Shown here: in pieces, positions 43,137 to 51,852 of the stretch | How the letters are laid out: the number at the start of each line of letters is the position of its first letter | Position numbering within the stretch: position 1 is the stretch's first letter | From: Granulicella sp. L46 | Lineage (GTDB): Bacteria > Acidobacteriota > Terriglobia > Terriglobales > Acidobacteriaceae | Length of the DNA: 64,000 nt | Direction: 5' to 3' | NCBI RefSeq assembly: GCF_009765785.1 | Contig: NZ_LMUT01000012.1 | Coordinates: 634,403-698,402, forward strand | Position numbers and translations under genes: made by a program | Notes under the pieces: generated by a model | The model's input: only the letters and a program-made list of their open reading frames with translations | Told to the model about the DNA's origin: nothing | Database searches by the model: none

Positions 43137-43712
43137 GTGGCTGAGAACAAGATTCCAATAGCAACCGATAGCGAGGCTGAGTTGCATGAGCTGATCGGCG
43201 ATGATGCGACTGCGACGTTTGAGAGCGATCCGAACTTTGTCGAATCGAACCCGACTGCTGATGCCTCCAGCGACCATATTGAGCTGCGCGACACAGACGA
43301 TATGGAAGACAGCGAAGAGGAAGACGAGGAAGCGGACGAGGAAGACATAGGCGAAGAAGATGAAGACGACGACGGGGAGGACGGCGAGGACGAGGAAGAG
43401 GAGGAAGACGACGACGATGATGATGACGACGTTGACTTCGACGATGAGGAGGACGATGACGAGGCTGAGGTGCTCAGGACAGCCGAGCCCGTCGATGTGC
43501 ATGGTCCCGGGAAGCACTCGCGAATCGAAATAGAGGAGGAACTGGAAGAGATGGAGGAGGAGAGTGGGGAGGATGCGATTGAATCCCCCGAGGATGAGGA
43601 AGAGGAGGAGGGCGAGGAAAGACGGCATGCCGATCGCGCCATTGATGAGGCACTCCGTATGGATGCGGTGGTAAGACACGGCGGGATTGTAGGGGCGGCA
43701 TTGCGGGTTTGA
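43137..43712 (+). CDS. extremely acidic low-complexity protein
   Basis: A 191-residue protein from GTG 43137, six bases or so after AAGGAG (the longer frame has no site). Residues about 55-165 are mostly Asp and Glu, including an eight-Asp run, so the predicted pI is very low. The N-terminal 50 residues and the C-terminal 30 (RRHADRAIDEALRMDAVVRHGG) are ordinary and probably ordered. There is no signal or membrane segment. It could bind cations or basic proteins or act as a nucleic-acid mimic; I recognise no family. It lies 28 bases before a DUF1440 gene. Confidence 0.7.
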   Translation: MAENKIPIATDSEAELHELIGDDATATFESDPNFVESNPTADASSDHIELRDTDDMEDSEEEDEEADEEDIGEEDEDDDGEDGEDEEEEEDDDDDDDDVDFDDEEDDDEAEVLRTAEPVDVHGPGKHSRIEIEEELEEMEEESGEDAIESPEDEEEEEGEERRHADRAIDEALRMDAVVRHGGIVGAALRV

Positions 43713-43740
43713 GTAGGTTGCGTTGAGGAGAGATAGCGGC

Positions 43741-44208
43741 GTGAGCGAGACGAAAGCAGGACGTTCCCTTGCAAAGGGTCTGGTAGCAGGATTGGTAGCT
43801 GGGCTGGTGGCCACAGCGGCGAAGTCGTGCGTTGAGGCTGTGTTTCCTCCGCGTGTGCAGGGAAAGCCGGAGCCGCCGGAGGCATTGGCGGAGAAGATTG
43901 CGGGACATCATCTGGACCGCAAGACGAGGACGGCCGCGGGCACAGCCATCCATTGGGGATTTGGCGCGGCGGTGGGAGCGGCGTATGGCGCCCTGGCAGA
44001 GTATTATCCCGCGGCGACCGATAAGCAGGGTGCAACGTTCGGGTTGACGTTGATGTCGCTCACGCATGAGACATCGTTGCCGGCGATGGAGTTGGCGGAG
44101 CCTGCGGAAGAGCAAAGCTTTCGGGAGCGGAGCAGCGAAGCCACAAGTCACCTGGTGTACGGCCTGGTGGCTGAGCGGGTGCGGAGTATCGTGCGAAGAA
44201 TGCTTTAG
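43741..44208 (+). CDS. DUF1440 (YagU-like) membrane protein
   Basis: A 155-residue protein from GTG 43741, preceded by GGAG. Two or three membrane segments are visible: GLVAGLVAGLVATAAKSCVEAVFPPR, AIHWGFGAAVGAAYGALAEYYP and a weak third around THETSLPAMELAE. The HWGFGAAVGAAYG pattern is typical of DUF1440. YagU contributes to acid resistance in E. coli, but that role cannot be assumed. It probably shares a transcript with the acidic protein. Confidence 0.8.
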   Translation: MSETKAGRSLAKGLVAGLVAGLVATAAKSCVEAVFPPRVQGKPEPPEALAEKIAGHHLDRKTRTAAGTAIHWGFGAAVGAAYGALAEYYPAATDKQGATFGLTLMSLTHETSLPAMELAEPAEEQSFRERSSEATSHLVYGLVAERVRSIVRRML

Positions 44209-44214
44209 CGTAGT

Positions 44215-44427
44215 TTGCGCGGTGGATTGCCGCAAAACCGGTTCGTGGACGTCGACGGCATATACTTGACAAGCGGCGGAACTCACCCGGGTTCGGACTT
44301 GCCGGTCATCTTTCAGTCGGCGCGGATTAGCTCCGAACTGCTGCTGGAAGACCTGGATATCGGGCCGCGGTGGTCGACGTCTTTGGAGCTTGCGATGGAA
44401 GATGGCATGATGCAGGTTGCGTCGTGA
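44215..44427 (+). CDS. small ORF translationally coupled to aldehyde dehydrogenase
   Basis: A 70-residue frame from TTG 44215 (or GTG 44245). Its TGA overlaps the GTG start of the aldehyde dehydrogenase (GTGA). Third codon positions are mostly G or C, as in neighbouring real genes. The sequence (DIGPRWSTSLELAMEDGMMQ near the end) is soluble with no motif. It may be a real small protein or a remnant. No family is recognised. Confidence 0.4.
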   Translation: MRGGLPQNRFVDVDGIYLTSGGTHPGSDLPVIFQSARISSELLLEDLDIGPRWSTSLELAMEDGMMQVAS

Positions 44428-45917
44428 AGGCTGCGACGGAAGAGCTACAGAACGTACGCGTCGAGGGAGCCTCGTGCCCTTTGCTGTCGGGAGTTTGCGG
44501 GATAACGACGGGTGCAACGCCGGCAGCTGAGCAGGCTCGGTGGGCGAGCATGCCGTTGAGGGCGCGGCTGCGGGTATTGCGTGCTGCACGACACCTGATG
44601 GCAGCTCGCGCGGAAGAGTTTAGTGAAGCGATCTCTCCTCAGCTGGCGAGGACAAAAGCGGACACGCTGGCAACGGAGTTGTTGCCGCTGTTGGCGGGAT
44701 GCAAGTTTCTGGAGCGCGAAGCTGGAAGAATCCTGGCGACGCAAAGGCTCGGTATGAGCGGACGACCGTTGTGGATGACGGGTGTTGCCGCCGAGATTCA
44801 TCGCGTAGCGTTGGGGCATGTGCTGGTGATTGGGCCGTCAAATTTTCCTTTGTTTATTCCGGGTTCGCAGGTGTTGCAGGCGCTGGCTGCTGGAAACCGA
44901 GTGACGTGGAAGCCGGGCCTGGGCGGCGGCCCCGTTGCGCAGCTGATGGCGCGGATGCTGATCGAGGCTGGCCTGCCTCCGAGCGCGCTCACGGTTACGG
45001 ATGAGAGTGTGGAAGCGGCGCGAGAGGCGTTGGCAGCGAGGCCGGATAAAGTTATCTTTACCGGTTCGACGAAAACGAGTCAGGGCGTGCTGGCGGAGCT
45101 GGCCGCGACCACAACGCCAGCGGTGCTCGAGCTTTCCGGCGCGGACGCGATCGTGGTTACACCGACAGCGGATCTTCAACAGGTTGCGAGAGCCGTGGCG
45201 TTCGGGCTGCGATTGAATGGCGGCTCGGTGTGTATGTCACCGCGGAGGTTGTTTGCGACGCCAACGACGATGTCCGCATTGCGGCCGCTGCTGCATGCGG
45301 AGCTTGCAAAGGTGCCAGGAGCTGCGCTGGATGCAGGCACGTCCACGCGTTTGCGGACGATGCTGGATGAGGCTGCCGGTGGAGGCGCAGAGGTGCAGGG
45401 AACGTTCGCGCCGGACGCGCAGAAGCCTTTGCTGGTCGATCACGCGACGGCGGATATGGCGATTGCGCGCAGCGATATTTTCGCGCCGGTGCTTTCGTTG
45501 ATTGAGGCAGAGTCGATGCTGCACGTGCCTGCACTGTATGCGCAGTGCTCGTATGGGCTGACGGTGGCGATCTTTTGCGCGCGCGACAAAGAGAAGAAGG
45601 CACGCATGCTGGGAGAGATGCTGGATGCTGGGACGCTGTTGATTAACGACATCATCGCGCCGACGGCTGATCCGCGCGTGCCGTTTGGCGGACGCGGTGC
45701 GAGCGGCTATGGAGTAACGCGGGGCGTCGAGGGGTTGCTGGAGATGACAGCGGTGAGGACAGTGTTGATACGGCGCGGAGGCGTGATGCTTCATCTGGAT
45801 GCGACCACCGATAAAGACGCGCCGAAGTTTGCCGGGATGATCCGGGCGATGCACGGCAAGGGTCTGGCAATGCGGTGGGCGGCGTTGAAGCAGATGGTCA
45901 AAGGATTGCGATCTTAA
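44424..45917 (+). CDS. aldehyde dehydrogenase family protein
   Basis: About 497 residues from GTG 44424; an upstream in-frame ATG at 44370 would overlap the small ORF more. It has the ALDH fold: IGPSNFPLFIPGSQVLQALAAGN, FTGSTKTSQ (NAD-binding), PAVLELSGADAIVV (general-base Glu) and NGGSVCMSPRRLF (catalytic Cys). It oxidises an aldehyde to an acid or acyl-CoA with NAD(P)+. The extended C-terminus (KFAGMIRAMHGKG) is less typical. The substrate is unknown. Confidence 0.85.
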   Translation: MKAATEELQNVRVEGASCPLLSGVCGITTGATPAAEQARWASMPLRARLRVLRAARHLMAARAEEFSEAISPQLARTKADTLATELLPLLAGCKFLEREAGRILATQRLGMSGRPLWMTGVAAEIHRVALGHVLVIGPSNFPLFIPGSQVLQALAAGNRVTWKPGLGGGPVAQLMARMLIEAGLPPSALTVTDESVEAAREALAARPDKVIFTGSTKTSQGVLAELAATTTPAVLELSGADAIVVTPTADLQQVARAVAFGLRLNGGSVCMSPRRLFATPTTMSALRPLLHAELAKVPGAALDAGTSTRLRTMLDEAAGGGAEVQGTFAPDAQKPLLVDHATADMAIARSDIFAPVLSLIEAESMLHVPALYAQCSYGLTVAIFCARDKEKKARMLGEMLDAGTLLINDIIAPTADPRVPFGGRGASGYGVTRGVEGLLEMTAVRTVLIRRGGVMLHLDATTDKDAPKFAGMIRAMHGKGLAMRWAALKQMVKGLRS

Positions 45918-45934
45918 GGCTGACCGTTGCTGCG

Positions 45935-46618
45935 CTAGACGCCCTTTTTGCGGGGTTCCCAGATGTACTTGTGAATTTGGAGGCTGAGGCGGGCGGGTAG
46001 GCCGTCGGCCAGCATCCATTCGACCACGAGGCGAGGGTCGAGGGCGGCGTTATCGGTGGAGCGCTGGTCGGTGGGGCTCTTGAGGAAGGCTGGAGAGAGG
46101 AGGATTTGGCCGCAGCGGTCGGCTAGATTGTGGGTGTGGATGAAGTCGCGGGCGAACTCGTAGTCGGCGCGGTCGGTGAGGACGAATTTTACTTCGTCGT
46201 TGGGGGTGAGGGCGTCGAGGTTTTCGAGGCGGAAGGTGTTGGCGGCGGCTCCGGCGCCGGGACACTTTACGTCGACGATTTTGTGGACGGCGCGGGGCAC
46301 GGCTGCGAGGGGCTGTTCGCCGCTGGTTTCGATCATGAGCGTGTAGTTGTTTGCTAGCAGGCGGTCCATGAGGGGGAGAAGTTCGCGGGCCTGGAGCATG
46401 GGTTCGCCGCCGGTGAATTCGATGAGGCGGCAGGGCTGGAGGGCTTCGATCTGCGCAATGATTTCGTCGGCGGTGAAGGGTTGGCCGCCGGTGAAGGTGT
46501 ACTCGGAGTCGCACCAGGCGCAGCGAAGGTTGCAGCCGGCGAAGCGAACGAAGATGCAGGGGACGCCCGCGAAGGAGCTTTCGCCTTGTACTGATTTGTA
46601 GAGCTCGATGAGGTGCAT
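45935..46618 (-). CDS. queE: 7-carboxy-7-deazaguanine synthase
   Basis: A 227-residue radical SAM enzyme from MHLIELYKSVQGE, with AGGGAAG before the ATG. The cluster motif is CNLRCAWCD (CX3CX2C), followed by FTGGEP for SAM binding. It converts 6-carboxytetrahydropterin to 7-carboxy-7-deazaguanine in queuosine and preQ0 synthesis. It begins one base after the queD stop, so the two are one operon; queC is 12 kb away. Confidence 0.95.
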   Translation of the reverse strand: MHLIELYKSVQGESSFAGVPCIFVRFAGCNLRCAWCDSEYTFTGGQPFTADEIIAQIEALQPCRLIEFTGGEPMLQARELLPLMDRLLANNYTLMIETSGEQPLAAVPRAVHKIVDVKCPGAGAAANTFRLENLDALTPNDEVKFVLTDRADYEFARDFIHTHNLADRCGQILLSPAFLKSPTDQRSTDNAALDPRLVVEWMLADGLPARLSLQIHKYIWEPRKKGV

Positions 46619-46619
46619 G

Positions 46620-47012
46620 CTACTTCCCTGCTTCTGGCTCGTAGTAGCGCGCGAAGCTGGTGTCGGTTTCGTAGAGGGTGCAGTCTTTGACACGGACACG
46701 GCCGTTGGTCATGTCGTGGAGCTGTGTTGCTGTCTTCTGGAAGAAGTAGCGCGCTAGGTTTTCCGCCGATGGATTCAGGGTGGTAAAGGGTTCGAGGTCG
46801 TTGATCATCTGGTGGTCCAGATACTCGACTGTGGGGCGAAGGACTTGCTTGAGAAGCTTGAAGTCCAGGAGGAGGCCGGCTTCGTCGAGTGTTTCGCCGA
46901 TGAGCGTGACGAGCACGCGGTAGTTATGGCCGTGCGGGTTTTCGCACTTGCCTTGGTAGTTGCGGAGGTAGTGGCCTGAAGAGAAACCGGCCTGTACCGT
47001 GACTTCGAACAT
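46620..47012 (-). CDS. queD: 6-carboxy-5,6,7,8-tetrahydropterin synthase
   Basis: A 130-residue protein from ATG 47012 (GGAG 11 bases upstream). Zn-binding His are in SSGHYLRNY and CENPHGHNY, the latter with the catalytic Cys. The C-terminal LYETDTSFARY has the conserved Glu. It makes 6-carboxytetrahydropterin from dihydroneopterin triphosphate, the substrate of QueE encoded one base downstream. Confidence 0.95.
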   Translation of the reverse strand: MFEVTVQAGFSSGHYLRNYQGKCENPHGHNYRVLVTLIGETLDEAGLLLDFKLLKQVLRPTVEYLDHQMINDLEPFTTLNPSAENLARYFFQKTATQLHDMTNGRVRVKDCTLYETDTSFARYYEPEAGK

Positions 47013-47083
47013 GGTGGGGAAAGCTCCAATCGGCGGGTAATTCGCGCCATTTCCCATTCTACCGGGATTCGCATTGGAGAGTG

Positions 47084-47338
47084 CTATTTGGGGCGGCTGC
47101 TGCGCTTGTGTTGACGGTCGACGTCGTGGCGACGCTCGGCCTGCTCGAAGAGCGAACTGAGTACGCCGAGGAGGGTAATGACGAGGGCAACGCAGAGGAG
47201 GGCGATGCTGGTCATGCGCCAGAGAGAGGCGTCGCCGGGGGAGCCGGGCTGCTGGGCGATGTTGGTGAAGGACAGCGCGATGGATAGGAGCGAGAGGGCT
47301 CCTAGTGTGGCGGCGAGGATGTAGAGATTGCGTCCCAT
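47084..47338 (-). CDS. small two-segment membrane protein
   Basis: An 84-residue protein with membrane segments at about residues 5-26 and 42-65, and a basic C-terminal tail (RRHDVDRQHKRSSRPK). It lies between the helicase gene and queD on the same strand. No family is recognised. Its hydrophobic pattern and basic tail support a real inner-membrane protein. Confidence 0.6.
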   Translation of the reverse strand: MGRNLYILAATLGALSLLSIALSFTNIAQQPGSPGDASLWRMTSIALLCVALVITLLGVLSSLFEQAERRHDVDRQHKRSSRPK

Positions 47339-47356
47339 GCGGCTGAGTTGAGGATA

Positions 47357-49426
47357 CTAGGGGCGCGGTGCGTGCGTCTTGATGGGCTCGAAGAAGCGCT
47401 CTACTTCGGTGATGTCGTCGGTGCGGGCGTAGGGGGGGAGGGAGTCGAGGAAGGTGGCGCCGTAGCGGGTGGTTCGGATGCGGGGGTCGAGGAGCATGAG
47501 GACGCCGCGGTCGGAGAGCGAGCGGATGAGGCGGCCGAAGCCTTGCTTGAGGGCGATGACGGCTTGCGGGACCTGGAGGTCGTTGAAGGCGTTGCCGCCG
47601 GCTGCGGTGATTGCGTCGGTGCGGGCCTTCATGATGGGGTCGGAGGGGACGGCGAAGGGGAGCTTGTCGATGATGACGCAGCTGAGTTGCTCGCCCTGGA
47701 CGTCGATGCCCTGCCAGAAGGAGCTGGTGCCGAAGAGGACCGCGTTCGGGGTGTCGCGGAATTGTTGGAGGAGGATGTGGCGGGGGGCGGAGCCTTGCAT
47801 GAGCAGCGGGTAGGGGAGTTGGGTGAGGAGGCGGTCGTGGAGCTCGCGCATTTGGGCATGGCTGGTGAAGAGGCAGAAGGCGCGGCCGCGGGTGATCTCG
47901 AGGACGCGGCGGATTTTTTCTGCGGCCTGCGGGAGGAAGTTGGGGTCGCGGGGCGGCGGCATGCCGGGGGGTAGGTAGAGGAGCGCTTGTTTGGCGTAGT
48001 CGAAGTGGCTGGGGACTACGAGCTCTTTGGGGAAGGGGATGCCCAAGCGGCGCTTGAGGTGTTCGAAGCTGGGCGTGCCGTCCTGCGCGGCTACGGCGAG
48101 CGTGGCGGAGGTGAGAATGACGCTGGGGTAGTGGGTGAAGAGGGTCTCGGCGAGGAGGGTGGAGACATCGATGGGAGTGGCGAGGAGATGGGTGCTGAAG
48201 GCGAATGGAGTTGAGGCTGCGGCGCCCGATCTTGCTGCGTTGCGGAGGCCGCTGGTGGCGCGGCGTTCGATCCAGAAGACGGTGTTGGGGTCGGTGGATT
48301 CGAGGAGGAATTTGAGGTGATTGCGAATGTCGGCGGCGCGCTTGCGGAGGCCAGCAGCTTCGTCGACTTCGCGGAGGCGCTCGAGCTCGCCTTCGAGGCG
48401 TTGGAGGGAGTTGAGGGCGCCGAGGTAGGCGTCGCCGCGGGCTTCAAGGAAGTCGGCGCGGTCGATGAATTCGAGACGGCCGAGGTCGCTGGAGCCGACG
48501 GGGAGCGAGGCGAAGAAGAGCTTGGAGCGCTCACGGATGGTTTGCGTGGCGCTCTCGATGGCAGAGGTGGTGACGCCCTTGGCGCGGAGCATGGTTTCGG
48601 TGTCGCGGGCTAGTTCGTCGAAGCGGGCGTTGGAGAGAGCGATGCCGAAGTACTGGCTGGCGATGTCTTCGAGCTCGTGGGCTTCGTCGAAGATGACGGC
48701 GGCGGCTTCGGGGAGGATGCCGGCGTCGGGTGCGCCGGCGGCCTGCTGCTTGATGGAGAGGTCGGCGAAGAAGAGGTGGTGGTTGACGATGACGATGTCG
48801 GATTCGAGGGCCTTGCGGCGCATCGAGGTGATGAAGCACGACTCCCAGTTGGGGCAGGTCTGGCCGAGGCAGACTTCGCTGCGGGCGTCGAGTTTGTGCC
48901 AGAGCGAGGAGTGCTCGGGGAGGTCTTCGACCTCGGCGCGGTCACCGGTTTCGGTGGTACGCTCCCACTGGATGATGGAGTGGAACTGCGAGATTTCTTC
49001 GAGGCCGGTGAGTAGCGGGTTGTCGCGCAGGGCGTAGAGCTTTTGTTTGCAGATGTAGTTGGCGCGGCCCTTCATGTAGCAGACGCGGAGGGGGCCGAGG
49101 AGGGTTTCGAGGAAGGGGATGTCCTTGAAGAAGAGCTGCTCCTGGAGATTTTTGGTGCCGGTGGAGATGATGATGCGCTGTTTGTGCTCACGGGCGCGGC
49201 GGAGAGCTGGAAGTAGGTAGGCGAGGGTTTTGCCGGTGCCGGTGCCCGCTTCGACGATGAGGTGGCGGTGGTCCGCGAAAGACTGCTCGATCTGCTTGGC
49301 CATGGTGTACTGGCCGGCGCGGTGCTCGAAAGCGAGGGACGAGTTCGCAAGGATGCCGCCGGGGTGGAAGAAGTCGTGGAGGGTGGGGAGCTTCTGGTCG
49401 GTGTCGATCTGGGTGAGGGCGGGCAT
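47357..49426 (-). CDS. DinG/XPD-type ATP-dependent DNA helicase
   Basis: A 689-residue protein from ATG 49426; the open frame extends to 50938 only as the antisense of der. Walker A is EAGTGTGKT, and the DEAH box is VIFDEAHELED. Four cysteines after the first motifs (YICKQK...CLGQTCPNWESC) are positioned like the Fe-S ligands of XPD/DinG. Helicase motifs V-VI are FGTSSFWQGIDVQGE and QGFGRLIRS. Such helicases unwind R-loops, D-loops and G-quadruplexes in repair. There is no exonuclease domain. Confidence 0.92.
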   Translation of the reverse strand: MPALTQIDTDQKLPTLHDFFHPGGILANSSLAFEHRAGQYTMAKQIEQSFADHRHLIVEAGTGTGKTLAYLLPALRRAREHKQRIIISTGTKNLQEQLFFKDIPFLETLLGPLRVCYMKGRANYICKQKLYALRDNPLLTGLEEISQFHSIIQWERTTETGDRAEVEDLPEHSSLWHKLDARSEVCLGQTCPNWESCFITSMRRKALESDIVIVNHHLFFADLSIKQQAAGAPDAGILPEAAAVIFDEAHELEDIASQYFGIALSNARFDELARDTETMLRAKGVTTSAIESATQTIRERSKLFFASLPVGSSDLGRLEFIDRADFLEARGDAYLGALNSLQRLEGELERLREVDEAAGLRKRAADIRNHLKFLLESTDPNTVFWIERRATSGLRNAARSGAAASTPFAFSTHLLATPIDVSTLLAETLFTHYPSVILTSATLAVAAQDGTPSFEHLKRRLGIPFPKELVVPSHFDYAKQALLYLPPGMPPPRDPNFLPQAAEKIRRVLEITRGRAFCLFTSHAQMRELHDRLLTQLPYPLLMQGSAPRHILLQQFRDTPNAVLFGTSSFWQGIDVQGEQLSCVIIDKLPFAVPSDPIMKARTDAITAAGGNAFNDLQVPQAVIALKQGFGRLIRSLSDRGVLMLLDPRIRTTRYGATFLDSLPPYARTDDITEVERFFEPIKTHAPRP

Positions 49427-49510
49427 GCTCTGTGTTGATGATAGCCGCCGTTTGTTCGCCGTGCGCCGGTGGATGCGTGCGACCATAAAGGAGACAGAGG
49501 TTTGAGAGCG

Positions 49511-51451
49511 ATGGCGGCGAAGCGGACTGAGAAGAAACGGCTGGGTAAGAAGCATCGGCAGGCGAGTACGCGGCCGAAGCTGGGCAGGACGGCTCCGCGT
49601 GGGACGGCGACTACCGGAGCGGTGTCGCCGAAGAAGCGCCACGAGTTGGCGGCGAAGAAAGCTGCGGCGACAAAGCTGGCAAAGACGCCGACGAAGAGTC
49701 CGGACCGGGAGCATAAGGTGGTGCTGCGCAATCGGGATGAGGCGGGGACGCGCGGGTATGGCGGGGACTTCGACGATGAGCGCGAAGAGCGGGCAGCGCG
49801 TGACACGCGGACGCTGGGTAAGCGCAACAAGAGTTCGGTTGCGGGTGGGGCGGGGAGTGGGCATGAGGAGCGCGACTGGAAGGAAGCGGAGAAGATTGCT
49901 TCGGCGCTGACGCTGGCGACGGATGTGGGGCATCGTGAGGCGGCGCGGTTGCCGCTGGTGGCGATTTGCGGGCGGCCGAATGTTGGGAAGTCGACGCTGT
50001 TTAATCGGCTGACGCAGACGCGGCGCTCGATTGTGGGCGATGAGCCGGGGATTACGCGCGATCGCATCTATGGCGAGGTCGAGTGGGCGGGACGCGATGT
50101 GCGGCTGGTCGATACCGGCGGCGTGGTTCCGGATGATGAGGCGCTGATTCCGTCGGAGATTTTTCGCCAGGCGAAGGTTGGGCTGGAAGAGGCGGACGTG
50201 ATCATCATGGTGGTCGACGGACGCACGGAATTGGCTTCGCCGGATGTCGAGTTGGCTCGATTGCTGCTGCGTGGCGGCAAGCCGATCTTTCTGGCGGTGA
50301 ACAAGATGGATGCGCCGGATATGTATGCTGCGGCGGAGAATTTTCGCCGTTTGGGGTTCAAGAACGTCTGTCCGATATCGGCAGAACATGGCGCGGGCAT
50401 TGGCGATTTGCTGGATGAAGTTTGGGCGGCGTTGCCTCCGGAGTTTGTTGCGGAAGAGCCGGAAGAACGGTTTGAAGGTGAGGAAGAGGAGTTCGAAGAA
50501 GACATGGACGGGGGCGGCGATCCGCTGCCCGGGGCACAGACGGGGCCGGATGAGGAAGTGCCTGCGGGGCCGGGGCGCCGGTTGCGGTCGCATGGCGAAC
50601 ACATTTCGCGGGAGACCAAGATTGCGATTATTGGGCGACCGAATGTTGGGAAGAGCACGCTGTTGAATGCGCTGACGAACAGCGATCGCGCGATTGTTTC
50701 GCCGATTGCGGGAACGACGCGCGATGCGGTAGACGAGGTGGTGGAGCGGGACGGGCATAGCTTCCGGTTCATCGATACGGCGGGCATCCGGCGCAAGGGA
50801 AAGACCAAGCTGATGGCGGAGAAGCTTTCGGTGATCATGAGCCGCAAGCATTTGGAGGCGGCGGATGTGTCGCTGCTGGTGATCGATGCGACGGAAGGTG
50901 TGGCGGCGGCGGACGCGAACATTGGCGGCTATGCGCATGAGAGTGGCCGCAGCGTGATTATCGTCGTGAACAAATGGGATTTGGTGACCAAGGTTGGGCC
51001 GGACGGAAAGACCTTGTTTGACGGCAGCGCGCCGGCGGACAAGAAGCTGTATGAGCAGCAGGTGCGGGACTCGCTGAAATATTTGGATTATGCGCCGTTG
51101 TTGTTTGTATCCGCTTCAGAGTCCAAAGGTATCGATGAGGTGTTTAAGAAAGTGGAGTTGGTTGCGCGGGAGCGGCGCAAGCGTGTGTCGACGGGCGCGA
51201 TGAATCGCTTCCTGGACAAGATTGATTTTCAGCGGGCGAGCGTACCCATGAATCGGCGAGTGAAGATTTATTACATGACGCAGGCCGCGGTTGCCCCGCC
51301 TACGTTTGTGCTCTTCACGGATCGCGATGTGAAGCTGCACTTCAGCTATGAGCGGTTTTTGGCGAATGAGATTCGGGATACGTTCAAGTTTATTGGTAGC
51401 CCGATCTGGTTCAAGGTGAAGGCGCGGAATAAGAAGAAGGACAAGGATTAG
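49511..51451 (+). CDS. der: ribosome-assembly GTPase Der (EngA) with long N-terminal extension
   Basis: A 646-residue protein from ATG 49511 (a TTG at 49502 is possible). The two tandem G domains show GRPNVGKST twice (about residues 154 and 370), DTGG and DTAG switch II motifs, NKMD and NKWD specificity motifs, and a C-terminal KH-like domain. It is needed for 50S assembly. It is about 150-200 residues longer than usual. The first ~145 residues are Lys/Arg/Ala-rich and probably disordered, and an acidic Glu/Asp stretch of about 50 residues separates the G domains. Confidence 0.95.
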   Translation: MAAKRTEKKRLGKKHRQASTRPKLGRTAPRGTATTGAVSPKKRHELAAKKAAATKLAKTPTKSPDREHKVVLRNRDEAGTRGYGGDFDDEREERAARDTRTLGKRNKSSVAGGAGSGHEERDWKEAEKIASALTLATDVGHREAARLPLVAICGRPNVGKSTLFNRLTQTRRSIVGDEPGITRDRIYGEVEWAGRDVRLVDTGGVVPDDEALIPSEIFRQAKVGLEEADVIIMVVDGRTELASPDVELARLLLRGGKPIFLAVNKMDAPDMYAAAENFRRLGFKNVCPISAEHGAGIGDLLDEVWAALPPEFVAEEPEERFEGEEEEFEEDMDGGGDPLPGAQTGPDEEVPAGPGRRLRSHGEHISRETKIAIIGRPNVGKSTLLNALTNSDRAIVSPIAGTTRDAVDEVVERDGHSFRFIDTAGIRRKGKTKLMAEKLSVIMSRKHLEAADVSLLVIDATEGVAAADANIGGYAHESGRSVIIVVNKWDLVTKVGPDGKTLFDGSAPADKKLYEQQVRDSLKYLDYAPLLFVSASESKGIDEVFKKVELVARERRKRVSTGAMNRFLDKIDFQRASVPMNRRVKIYYMTQAAVAPPTFVLFTDRDVKLHFSYERFLANEIRDTFKFIGSPIWFKVKARNKKKDKD

Positions 51452-51456
51452 AGGAA

Positions 51457-51852
51457 ATGGTCGCTGCAATCGATAAAGTCTCGGGGTTCGACCAAATTGT
51501 TGCCCACTTCGGCCACTGGCCCAGCTTCCATGATGCGATTGTGGAAAGCTTTCGGCTTGAGCTCAAAGGTGAATCCGTCTTGCAGGTACGAACCTGGAAT
51601 ACTTTGACTGAAACAGATCAGCAAGGCTACTTTCGTACCGCGCAGCACGGGATCGTCGAGTTCACGATCTACGGCTTGAGTTCGTTCGAGCTAGGTGGAT
51701 CGGATTTAGAAGCGGGATGCATTCTTTTCGGCTTGAGGATCGAGGCCGACGGTGACGCGTATCGCATTGAATTCGATCCATGTCTTGGCATAGGCGGATG
51801 GTTGCGTTGCCATTCGGTTTCACTCAGCCTTCGAATTCCTATTGAAGCTTAG
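51457..51852 (+). CDS. Imm50-like small protein
   Basis: A 131-residue protein; AGAGGAA overlaps the der stop and the ATG is 5 bases beyond it. The WPSFHDAIVESFRLEL start and later beta-rich sequence resemble immunity protein 50 (Imm50), common as orphan proteins. No toxin gene is adjacent. It ends convergently, overlapping trmFO by 14 bases. Identity as a family member is moderately sure; function is unknown. Confidence 0.65.
   Translation: MVAAIDKVSGFDQIVAHFGHWPSFHDAIVESFRLELKGESVLQVRTWNTLTETDQQGYFRTAQHGIVEFTIYGLSSFELGGSDLEAGCILFGLRIEADGDAYRIEFDPCLGIGGWLRCHSVSLSLRIPIEA

Noticed and set aside
43083-44035. Long minus-strand frames rich in Leu/Val or Ser
   Set aside because: They are shadows of the GAN/GAS codons of the acidic protein gene.
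49427-50938. Upstream extension of the DinG-type helicase frame
   Set aside because: The extra 500 residues are Arg/His/Pro-rich and antisense to der; the helicase begins at 49426 next to its first conserved motif.
51457-51852. Imm50-like protein as evidence of a contact-dependent toxin locus
   Set aside because: The neighbours are der and trmFO, which are housekeeping genes; orphan immunity-like genes are common.
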